DNA of 64,000 nt. Origin: Uranotaenia lowii (Eukaryota > Arthropoda > Insecta > Diptera > Culicidae). Where the stretch lies: NCBI RefSeq assembly GCF_029784155.1, contig NC_073693.1, positions 135,521,988 to 135,585,987 on the forward strand, given 5' to 3'. Shown one piece after another: positions 32,669 to 41,614 of the stretch. Every line of letters starts with the position of its first letter. The stretch's first letter is position 1. Below the pieces are notes generated by a model. That model worked only from the letters and a program-made list of their open reading frames with translations. It searched no databases and was not told the origin of the DNA. A program made the translations under genes and the position numbers.

Positions 32669-34396
32669 ACCAGGTATGCGACTGTGTTGTCAGTTTCAGT
32701 CGTGCAGTCGTCGGGTGCGGTTCCTTTTCTTGTGCTCTCTTCGTCGTTGGTGTTAGCTATCGAGTGAAACTATAGTGCGTGGCGATCTAAACGAAATTGA
32801 AAAAGAAAATCCGCTAACAATTAGCAGTTTTTGTCTGGAAAATAATTCCCAATATTTAAATGGAACAATTGGCTTAAGAAACCCGTAAAGCCGTTGAGTT
32901 CGCGAGTGAAAATATTCCGAAATCGGAAGAAAAGTTTCACGCGTACTGCGGAAAGGAGGCGTCTTTCAATGTGTGCGCGTAAGAAAAATGTCAGGTGTTG
33001 GTTGCACGAAAAATTCGTGCAGTTTGTGCATCGATTGGTATTTTCGCGTAGCGTTGGCGTTTATTATGTGCTCGCCTACTTCGATTGCCAGGAACGCGAG
33101 CAGCTATGAAATGGTGTTGATTCCAGAATCATATAACATTGCTGTTATTCTGGAACATTGGAAATTGAATAATTGAATAATTTTCAAGCTAAGTATAAGA
33201 ATCACGATCTTTAAATGATTTTCAATATTTCATTTAATTATATTTCCAAAGTGTTATTTATTCATGAAGATAAATTTAACCTTTTTAGTATGAATTTTAC
33301 CTGTGCTTTCGTTTGTTTTTTAAAATGCGTGTGTTCGAATTTGTGTTTATTCGTACATAATTGAAAGCGAAAAAAGTTTTACATTCAAACTTAATTCTCA
33401 ATTCAAACTCAACTAACAGTAAATTTATATTGAACTAATTCTTCTAAATTATTTTGCTTATTTCTTTTAGAAGCTCAATTGAAAATCGTTTCACATGCCA
33501 AATCGAGTTTCGAAAACTTAATCTGAATTTATTAAAAAATATTAAAATCTTTATTTGTCATTTTTCTTTCGTAGGATAATTGTTTTCGCCCCAGTTTTGC
33601 TTAGGAAGTTCTCGTTCGATAAAATTTTATCCTTCAACCTACTTTTATACGCGGTTATTGCATCTTCAATCGCAAACTTTAAAAATAATTTATAATAAAA
33701 AAAAAATTGGAAATTTTTCATTCAACTAATGCAATAGTCACTTCATTGGATAGAATTGTATAGTATAACATTATTTTCTCACAATGGAAGGGTTCCGGTC
33801 GTCAATCCAATTGATTAAGTTTTCAAACAAATTCTAAAATAATTTTATTTTCCTTGAATAAAGCAGTTACCTGTTATTATCACTGAAAGGGTAATCAAAC
33901 TATCATTTTTCGTTTGGGCTAATTGTACCGCTGTTTTCAATACTATTTTTATACTTACATACCATGATTCTACTGATTATTTACAATTATACTGTATTAT
34001 TATTACTCATATTCATACTTAAATAAATAATATCTACTTTAACATAAACTTTCTTTTCAGATCCGTATCCTTTTATTAAACGAAACTTTTAATCATGTAA
34101 AACATTATATTTATTCAATATTTCGAGTAATTTTCCTTACCAGCAGATATTGTAAACAATTTTATATTTTTAGAAGGAATGCATCTGGGGATAACCCGAA
34201 GAAATTATTGCAAGCGGCACGGGTAGCCGGCCATTGTAGGTTTCTGAGGGTTGGATGCCTTCCTTCGACGAACCATCGGACCGTGGAAGCCCTAGAAGGA
34301 ATTCGAAGGCCAAGCCACACAGACATAGGCAGGACCTTGCTACCGATGGGGGAACCATACATACATACATACATACCAGGTATGCGACTGTGTTGT
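32669..34396 (+). mobile_element. Retroposon-like insertion with 22-bp direct repeats and an (ATAC)n tail
   Basis: The sequence accaggtatgcgactgtgtt plus gt (22 bases) lies at 32669-32690 and again at 34375-34396. Between them are a GC-balanced 5' part (32691-33130) starting 'cagtttcagtcgtgcagtcg', an AT-rich middle, a second GC-balanced block (34170-34350), and a tail of tandem ATAC (34356-34374). A long exact duplication plus a short tandem tail at one end is the signature of target-primed reverse transcription, so this looks like a non-LTR insertion. No reverse transcriptase is present. A short 5' frame (from 32990) reads MSGVGCTKNSCSLC, Cys-rich like some LINE ORF1 starts. A local duplication is the alternative. 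Confidence 0.6.
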
Positions 34397-34399
34397 GTA

Positions 34400-34990
34400 G
34401 TCAAAAGTCGTTATCCGTTCCGCTAGCGTGCTGCCCTACGAAAGTCGCAGACGAAAAACGGCGACAAAGACGTCGGATGGTCCTGGTTATTTATGTATGA
34501 ATATGGGATATCCAGAAGCACCGGGTCTTCCTGAGCAATTATTTGTAATGAACTGATCACTCAATCGGGTTTGAACCGACAAATCGAAGCACAACAAACC
34601 CCGAAATAAACACAACACGAAACGACTTCCACGAGCACACACTTTCTTCAATTCTCACCGAATATAATAATATAGATATATCTGAGGGACCGGCAGCAGA
34701 TCGCAAATTTCTTCATTAAGCCACTCGCTCAACTTCACTCAGCAGCCCCACAACTCCACGGTTATTCTTTTTGAACCTTCGCTTAAACTTCTTGCGTTTC
34801 CTTCATCGAAACACAGTTATCCCCGATTCTGTTTTGGCGCGCTCGGGAAAAAAGGCATATAGGTTTTCGCCCGGGGGGTCAATTTCACGTTTTTTTTTTG
34901 TTTTGTTGTTTCCGCATACGAAATGGATAACGAACGTAAAAAATGGACCCCGAGAAGCATCAACCACACTTTCCGTATCGGCTTATTTAG
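34400..34990. other. Non-coding region downstream of the candidate membrane protein
   Basis: Moderate GC content. Frames on plus such as 34771-35166 lack domain features and overlap the minus-strand candidate. If the candidate gene is real, this would be its 3' UTR or an intron. Confidence 0.3.
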
Positions 34991-34993
34991 CCC

Positions 34994-35233
34994 CTAGGCC
35001 CAACTTTCATCCAAGACCTTCTGACCAACGACGATGCTCTGGCTCTGGCCCCGTGGCAGATTATGATGAAGACGATGATGATGACCGGTGCCCTCTTGGT
35101 TCTGTTGGTCATCGGAAAACATCGCGGCGTAGATGCAACAACAGAAGCACCACCAGAAGACGCTAAACACTACGATACAGGCTCCGATCAGTACTAACTT
35201 CCGAACGACGTACGCACACATCAAGCTGCACAT
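34994..35233 (-). CDS. Candidate 79-residue single-pass cysteine-rich membrane protein
   Basis: The frame starts at an ATG (35233-35231) with A at position -3, shortly after a repeated initiator-like tract CAGTCAGTCAGTTACT. The protein begins MCSLMCAYVVRKLVLIGACI and continues VVFSVFWWCFCCCIYAAMF: a basic pair, then a ~25-residue hydrophobic span with seven Cys in the span and its start, then a polar tail with a HHHRLHH patch ending VLDESWA and a stop. This suits a type III or signal-anchor microprotein with palmitoylation-prone Cys. An in-frame ATG upstream (35287) would add 18 residues and seems less likely. I recognise no family. A 131-codon plus frame overlaps antisense. It could also be the first coding exon of a longer gene. 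Confidence 0.35.
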   Translation of the reverse strand: MCSLMCAYVVRKLVLIGACIVVFSVFWWCFCCCIYAAMFSDDQQNQEGTGHHHRLHHNLPRGQSQSIVVGQKVLDESWA

Positions 35234-35239
35234 AGTAAC

Positions 35240-35745
35240 TGACTGACTGGTGCAGCGGGAAAAGCGAAAAACTGCAGCCCAACTCAAAAGTAAAAAACCA
35301 AACCCGGCTCTTGTTGGCTCCTTCTATGCTGCTTCCATTCCATTCCGTGCCAATATGCCCATTCCTCGACGCTTAAAACACCAACCAACCACCTCTAAAA
35401 CACAACCCGTTGAGGAGCAGCACTCATCGTTGTTTTACTTTGCTCCGCTCTTGGTTTGCTTTTGCTCTGGCTCAACTCTACCCGGTTGTGCTCTGGCTTT
35501 GGCTCTAACTCTTGGTGGCCGACAACAACAACGTGTCACGCGGTTCTTCCAGTTGTTCCAGTCCAGCTCAACCGAACCGAGAACAGACCGGAGACCAGAA
35601 CCAGTAACGAGCCAGTCAACCAGCAGCAGCAGCAGTTCTGCAAGCTTCAGGTCCACCATCGTTGGTGGTATGGGACACGGTGGGTTGATTACGCTTTAGT
35701 GCTTCAACAAAATATTTGCAACAATTCGAACCTTTGAAAAGTCTT
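35240..35745 (-). promoter_or_regulatory. Possible 5' UTR and promoter region of the membrane-protein candidate
   Basis: GC-richer sequence directly upstream (minus) of the candidate start. It is rich in CAG/CTG runs (35620-35640) and holds the tract CAGTCAGTCAGT at 35240-35252, which contains overlapping arthropod initiator words. The 149-codon plus frame here is Ser/Gln/Pro low-complexity and is more likely the complement of UTR than a gene. No TATA box was placed. Confidence 0.25.
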
Positions 35746-35953
35746 CTAACTAGTTCACATAGAAACTTTTCTTAGAAAATTAAGGAATATAATTTTCACA
35801 CTTATTGATATTGTTGGCTAAGAAACCCAAGTTATTTATATTCACGTTCAAGTTTCGTATGCTAAAACCGGTGATTAAGTGATTACCATTTACCTATTAG
35901 GATTGACGTCGCTTCCACAGATTCAGATAATTTTTCTGGAGCTCCAACACAAT

Positions 35954-36524
35954 CAGAGATGTTAAAATCGCGAGTCTACATACTCGCACTTTGCCCTTCT
36001 TTGCAGAACGATTTTATTTCGTTAAACTCAATCTGCAATGATGCTATCTAAAGTTCAACTCGGAAAGCATCAGGAAGTAAGCTTCGGGTAAACTCGGCTG
36101 GAGTAAACAGCAATCGGGGGGGAAACATCAGCGAAGCAAACGAACAGTTCTGCGAATAAAAGAAAAAATCGTTTTCGTTCGGCAGCCGAACACATCAATC
36201 GGACAACGCATGGGGGCGTGGCTTAAAGTGATAGATACAAGGGAACGGGAAACGAGCGAGAGAAGGGTGCGAGGAATGTTAACTCGGTCCGTCGGGCAAC
36301 GATCGCTCGTGAGCATTCGTGTACGGTAAGCTTCGTTCTGCTGTTTCATTGGTGTGATTTTATTCCTGCGAGGAGGGGAAAACATCAACTCGGAACTGTT
36401 CTCTTCGTTTTGTGTGCAATCACGTCATGATTGGAACGAAGATAAAATCAATCTGCACACAACAAGTTAAACTCGGAAAAAATCAGCCGAATGATTCTTT
36501 CCGAGGCGAGTTTAAACACCGCTG
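35954..36524 (+). mobile_element. hAT-type MITE, copy 2, with exact 8-bp duplications
   Basis: The 571-bp element starts CAGAGATGTTAAAATCGC and ends TTTAAACACCGCTG. It is bounded by AACACAAT on both sides (35946-35953 and 36525-36532). It is an inverted, slightly diverged copy of 15126-15684; shared blocks include 'acgatcgctcgtgagcattc' and 'gttttcgttcggcagccgaa'. Different duplications prove two independent insertions of one family. Confidence 0.93.
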
Positions 36525-36534
36525 AACACAATAC

Positions 36535-36830
36535 AATAAAAAACATTAAACGACACGAGTGTAAAACAAAACTTCTCAATTTGTAAAAAAATCGATTCTC
36601 TGATTTTGCAAGTTTTTTTTGTTTGCAAATTACATTTTGCGGACGTAAAGGCCCTTTTTTGGCAGAGAGGCGGATGGTTTGTAAGCTCTTTTCCTGTTAA
36701 ATCTTGAAGAAGTGAATGGACCTCTGTCTTCAGATGAAAAGGTGTTCTAAAAAGTTCTAAAATAATTAAATATATAAAAAAAAGTGAAATTTCAAAAAAG
36801 TAGCTAAAAACTGAGCAGGAGAACGGCACA
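36535..36830. other. AT-rich spacer with an unsupported minus frame
   Basis: A 105-codon minus frame (36512-36829) overlaps the end of the hAT copy, so it cannot be an intact gene. Nothing else recognised. Confidence 0.4.
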
Positions 36831-36834
36831 ATTA

Positions 36835-38119
36835 AAAAAATGCCCCCTGAAAACTCCAGGAGTCGTCTAGAAACAATTTAGACGAGTCGGGAGAAAAATC
36901 CAGGAGGAGGGAAAATTGCGTTCAGCAACTTCCTCTTCCACTTGGATCGAGACCTCGAGGCAGCTAACACCTAAAAATTTAAGCTGCAGAGCAGAAAGTC
37001 AAACTTTTAAAAGTGTCTCGCGCGGTTAAACGGGACGTCTTTACCCGTCGCGATAATCCGAGTGTCGAGAGGCTGAAACCACGATAGCGCCAATTTCTAT
37101 CGGGCACAGCCAAAAAAATTATCGAATCGACCGAACCCAGGTTGAATGGCCAGATCTTCGTGTTGGACAACTACACGAGGTCCTCAATCATACTGAACAA
37201 CCGACATCAAACCTACATCGCCAAAACCACGTCAAAACTGGGACCGCGATAGCACCAAGGTCTTTCGGGTCCAGAAACGGAGACAGAGGCTAACAGTGTA
37301 TCCATGGGGCCATAATCGTTCAATCGGTGCAGTCGAATTCTTCCGAAGTCTGGAGTTTGGCATCGAGGTACCTGTAGGGATCAGGACAGAATAAGAAATA
37401 TAAAAGCAATTGAGCCCATAGTCGAAGCAGGTTGAAACAGTTAGAATATGCCTTAATAGAAATAAGCGTGAGCGTTACGCGTCGTTTGACAAATGAGATT
37501 AAGAGAGCGTAGCTTAAGCGTGTTTGTGTCGATACTGAGTATACGGTCGTATGTATGTATAGTGAAATCTGTTGGAAGAGCTTAACTGTTGCACGCGTTG
37601 AGATTGTGTAGGTGAACTGATTGTATGCGGGTTTCGTGTCATGCGTGATGCTCAGCAGAAAACGGCAGTTAAGAAAACAGATTCGACGAGTACGGACGGT
37701 TCGCGATTTTATCGGCTTCGAAAAGCGGCGGAAAACGTGGCGTGCGAAGAGGAACATCCCGGCCCGGTCACTACAGTACCCACTTGCCCTGGAGAGCGTT
37801 GGCATTCTTGACAACGGTGACCACGGACGACGATACAGGAGACCTAGCAACGGTGAGCCAAGGCAAGCAGCAACGCGCATCGACGGGCCCTCACACGACA
37901 CACCACACACTAAACCGAAAGTCGATTGTAATTTGAGAAGAAGGGAACTTAGGCCAGATTAGGGAATCAGGGAAAGTGCCAACAAGAAAGTTCAGGAAAT
38001 AAAATAATTTGGTTCTGGCACTCTAACTCTGAGTTTTCACTTGGGCTAGTGAGCCGACCCTGGGTGTCCTATTGAAGAGTCCATGTGACTGAGCGGGCTG
38101 TAACATAAGGGATTGTTAC
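36835..38119 (+). other. GC-balanced block, possible retroelement remnant or LTR
   Basis: Composition differs clearly from the flanks. The region contains a TATA-like 'aatataaaagcaa' (37391-37403), an initiator-like 'cagttag' 40 bases on, and a poly-A signal 'aaataaaataat' near 37999. It ends 'ggattgttaca'. A short frame reads FRVQKRRQRLTVYPWGHNRS (about 37259-37320) but is bounded by stops. The 196-codon minus frame and the 113-codon plus frame overlap each other and show no domain. A long LTR is possible, but a matching partner and TG start were not found. Confidence 0.25.
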
Positions 38120-38124
38120 AGTAA

Positions 38125-38332
38125 TGTGTAGCCGATAATTGCGATTTGCCACACTCTCTCGACCGATAGGCCTTCCGAGTCGTTATTCTCCCTCCATGAT
38201 CCTCACCACACGCACAGACATGACGGCCGAACTGTCGTGTCGTGTGCGGCAGCGAGTCTACTAACGATCGTCGGCGAGAGTGGACGCGTGGCTCTCGTTC
38301 AGCCAGTACAGCACGAAGCTCAAGTGTGCACA
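38125..38332 (+). repeat. 5' LTR (208 bp)
   Basis: Starts TGTGTAGCCGATAATTGCG, ends AAGTGTGCACA, preceded by AGTAA. The same 208 bases recur at 41402-41609 with no difference noticed on reading. The 95-codon minus frame crossing it (38046-38333) also crosses the other LTR (41380-41610) and is a by-product. Confidence 0.95.
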
Positions 38333-38333
38333 A

Positions 38334-38351
38334 TGGCGAATCTTGCCAGGA
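38334..38351 (+). other. Primer-binding site of the LTR element
   Basis: TGGCGAATCTTGCCAGGA begins one base after the LTR. TGG at the 5' end is complementary to the CCA tail of a tRNA, and 18 bases is the usual length. I did not assign the tRNA. Confidence 0.75.
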
Positions 38352-39552
38352 GATTTTTTTTTAGTCTGGCTGAACGGGAGAATAAAAAGGTTGTTTTGTG
38401 AGTATTTTTTTCAATTGTTGTTGTTAAGTGTAGTGCTGGTGTCGATGCCTTGGCTGGATCGGTAAGTTTTTATGATTAGAATTCGAAAGAAACAAAAATT
38501 TTAGTACCTAATATGAAATCCGAAATTTTGTCATCGAAATGGCGTGATAAGTCAAATGAACTGCGTGTCAGATTTTTTGTATGTGAGGAAAACCATAAAG
38601 AAAAATGATTGATGGCTTGTTTGCTTGCAGCTTAAACAGTAAACATGGCATTCGTTTGCTCTTTAATTCAATCCTTTTCATCGAAAACCGTTGGGAGTTG
38701 AAGGCAGTGGATTTTACACATACATATGTACGTAAGAATCTCAGGGGTCTCCTCGCTTCTCTCACTAGCACTCATTCATCTGGAATGATTGCTATGATTC
38801 TTTTTTCTGCGAATTCAACTTCATGTTCCGGGAAGTTTGCGCACATACTCAAACAAACTCATTGCCTGAGAAACTGAGCGGACATTACCTCATACTTCCC
38901 TCTCGCTCGGGTTCTTTCCCTTTGTTCCTCAACTTTCAGCAACGTTCCGATGCATTTTCTGAGAAATATGTTTGGCTGCCACACGAACTGAACTGAATTC
39001 TAGGAAATGGGCGTCATCTGATGTTCCTCATGAATGCTGTTTATTTGTTGAGTTTATCGGAAGCAAACGTTCTGGTTTTTTTGCATGTTAGAATTTCAAC
39101 AAAAGTTTGGTTGTTGTCTGGCTGTCTAACGAGATTGAATCGATCAGCAAATTTCAAGAATCGTAATATCACAGTTCACAATATCAAAGTTGATTTTTAT
39201 ATTGAAAGTTGTGGAACGAAAGGTTAGTTGTGGGGAATAGCTTATTGTCTTGCTAGTTTCGAGGATTCGCGACTTTTTCATGTCTGTTAATAATCTGTTT
39301 AATATGGGGAAGGAATCATAAAGCAGTTTTAAAATTCTCTCAATATGAATTTTATGTTGACAAAAAAAAACGGTAAATATTGAATGTAGCATCATATTTC
39401 ATAATATTCAAATTATCCAACAATTGTTTACCAGAAAATATGATAAAATTTTGTATTAGAAATTGGAAAGAATGGTTTAATCTGAACGAAGAGTTATTAT
39501 AGCAATGACTGGAAAAAATATCATAATTATGTTTCATAAAACTTATGCAAAT

Positions 39553-40750
39553 TGGAAGAGTGTTCAAAGGTTCACTTTATGTTTTTACGTTGGATCGGGA
39601 GGACCAACAAGAAGAGTGTTCTGAAGGTTCACTTTATGTATTATCGTTGGATCGGGAGGACCAACATGAAGAGTGTTCTGAAGGTTCACTTTAAGAATTT
39701 ACGTTGGATCGGGAGGACCAACATGAAGAGTGTTCTGAAGGTTCACTTTATGTTTTAACGTTGGATCGGGAGGACCAACATGAAGAGTGTTCTGAAGGTA
39801 CACTTTATGTTTTAACGTTGGATCAGGAGGACCAACAAGAAGAGTGTTCTGAAGGTTCACTTTATGTTTTAACGTTGGATCGGGAGGACCAACATGAAGA
39901 GTGTTCTGAAGGTTCACTTTATGTTTTAACGTTGGATCGGGAGGACCAACATGAAGAGTGTTCTGAAGGTTCACTTTAAGAATTTACGTTGGATCGGGAG
40001 GACCAACATGAAGAGTGTTCTGAAGGTTCACTTTATGTTTTAACGTTGGATCGGGAGGACCAACATGAAGAGTGTTCTGAAGGTTCACTTTAGTAATTTA
40101 CGTTGGATCGGGAGGACCAACATGAAGAGTGTTCTGAAGGTTCACTTCATGTTTTAACGTTGGATCGGGAGGACCAACATGAAGAGTGTTCTGAAGGTAC
40201 ACTTTATGTTTTTACGTTGGATCAGGAGGACCAACAAGAAGAGTGTTCTGAAGGTTCACTTTATGTTTTAACGTTGGATCGGGAGGACCAACATGAAGAG
40301 TGTTCTGAAGGTTCACTTTATGTTTTAACGTTGGATCGGGAGGACCAACATGAAGAGTGTTCTGAAGGTTCACTTTATGTTTTAAGGTTGGATCGGGAGG
40401 ACCAACATGAAGAGTGTTCTGAAGGTTCACTTTAAGAATTTACGTTGGATCGGGAGGACCAACATGAAGAGCGTTCTAAAGGTTCACTTTATGTTTTAAC
40501 GTTGGATCGGGAGGACCAACACGAAGAGTGTTCTGAAGGTACACTTTATGTTTTAACGTTGGATCAGGCGGACCGACATGAAGAGTGTTCTGAAGGTTCA
40601 CTTTATGTTTTAACGTTGGATCGGGAGGACCAACATGGAGAGTGTTCTGAAGGTTCACTTTTAGTATTTATAATCGATCGGGAGGACCAACATGAATAAT
40701 ATTCTGAAGGTTCTCTTTAAGAATTTACGATGGATTGGAAGGACCATCAT
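39553..40750 (+). repeat. 57-bp minisatellite, ~20-21 units, inside the LTR element
   Basis: Units start TTGGATCGGGAGGACCAACA, continue 'tgaagagtgttctgaaggtt' and end 'cactttatgttttaacg'. Starts fall every 57 bases from 39590 onward to about 40673, followed by one degraded unit. Most units differ by a few changes; three or more carry a variant end 'tttaagaatttacg', and one has 'tttagtaatttacg'. The higher-order order of variants suggests growth by block duplication. Since 57 is a multiple of 3, any stop-free frame stays open through the units. Plus (LDREDQHEECSEGSLYVLT) and minus (KVNLQNTLHVGPPDPTLKH) frames are both open, and variant units break the plus frame, so it is probably not coding. 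Confidence 0.97.
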
Positions 40751-41391
40751 AAAGAGAGTTCTGAAGGCGTCAAACGACTTCGTACTCGATTGGCGGAACC
40801 TCACTAGATAACATTTCTCCGTCTTGTAACTGGCGTAGCTCTTCAAACTCCAAATGAAGGAAAGAAGGAAGGACCTTGAAAACATACAAAAAAATCCTTT
40901 CCAATTCGTAACGACGTTTATTAAGATTAACCTGCTTGATGTGTTAGGTTATCAGAAGTCGGGGCTTTGTGAATGTTAAACAAGATAATAATACGGGGAA
41001 CTGAGATTTAGGGAGAAAATACGTCAATGATCACACAAATTGTGCAGCCCATGATTGAATTTGTGGTAATTTGTGGAAATTTGTTAGAGAAAATTAGAAG
41101 GTTCGAGTTTAAATGAGTGAACTCAGTGCTCAGAGAGAGTGAAAATGTGCAAATTTTTGAAATTTTTGGTAATTTGTGAAGCAGTTGTGGAACTTTGATC
41201 ATTACCACTCCAAATGCAAAGAACTCTCTCTCGATTTACATCCCTTGTAAAAATAGCTCTGTAATGATTGCATTGCAATGCTAGTTTTTAGTACTCGCGA
41301 CCCATTGGTTTGAATATTCAGAAGTGGATAGATTGGCAGAAAGCTTAAACAAAAATTGAAAGGGTGGTTTTGTCTTAACTTATTCTGGTGT

Positions 41392-41401
41392 AGAGGGGAG
41401 A
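41392..41401 (+). other. Polypurine tract of the LTR element
   Basis: AGAGGGGAGA immediately precedes the 3' LTR. In this position such tracts prime plus-strand DNA synthesis. Confidence 0.75.
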
Positions 41402-41609
41402 TGTGTAGCCGATAATTGCGATTTGCCACACTCTCTCGACCGATAGGCCTTCCGAGTCGTTATTCTCCCTCCATGATCCTCACCACACGCACAGACATGA
41501 CGGCCGAACTGTCGTGTCGTGTGCGGCAGCGAGTCTACTAACGATCGTCGGCGAGAGTGGACGCGTGGCTCTCGTTCAGCCAGTACAGCACGAAGCTCAA
41601 GTGTGCACA
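41402..41609 (+). repeat. 3' LTR (208 bp)
   Basis: Apparently identical to the 5' LTR and followed by the target duplication AGTAA (41610-41614). Confidence 0.95.
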
Positions 41610-41614
41610 AGTAA

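Larger units (their letters stand above)
38125..41609 (+). mobile_element. Complete non-autonomous LTR retroelement carrying a minisatellite
   Basis: Two 208-bp direct repeats (38125-38332 and 41402-41609), identical by eye, start TGTGTAGCC and end GTGTGCACA. They are bounded by AGTAA on both sides (38120-38124 and 41610-41614). One base after the first LTR is a primer-binding-type TGGCGAATCTTGCCAGGA; just before the second is a purine tract AGAGGGGAGA. All cis signals of an LTR retrotransposon are thus present. The ~3.07-kb interior has no gag, protease, reverse transcriptase or integrase. It must rely on an autonomous partner's proteins. Its middle third is a 57-bp tandem array. Identical LTRs imply a very recent insertion or gene conversion. 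It sits in the 3' part of a LINE relic. Confidence 0.93.

Noticed and set aside
34771..35166. 131-codon plus frame
   Set aside because: No domain, and it overlaps the minus-strand membrane-protein candidate, which has better start context and composition.
35250..35699. 149-codon plus frame, Ser/Gln/Pro-rich
   Set aside because: Low-complexity CAG-rich sequence without homology features; antisense to a more plausible 5' UTR and start.
37320..37910. 196-codon minus frame
   Set aside because: Overlaps a 113-codon plus frame. No recognisable domain or start context; it lies in a promoter- and LTR-like block. Length alone is weak evidence here.
38046..38333. 95-codon minus frame, with a near-identical one at 41380-41610
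   Set aside because: Both are readings through the two identical LTRs and have no domain features.
39553..40750. CRISPR-like regular repeats or a repetitive protein gene
   Set aside because: Units are contiguous 57-mers with no variable spacers. Frames are open on both strands because 57 is divisible by 3, and variant units break the plus frame. It is a minisatellite inside an LTR element.
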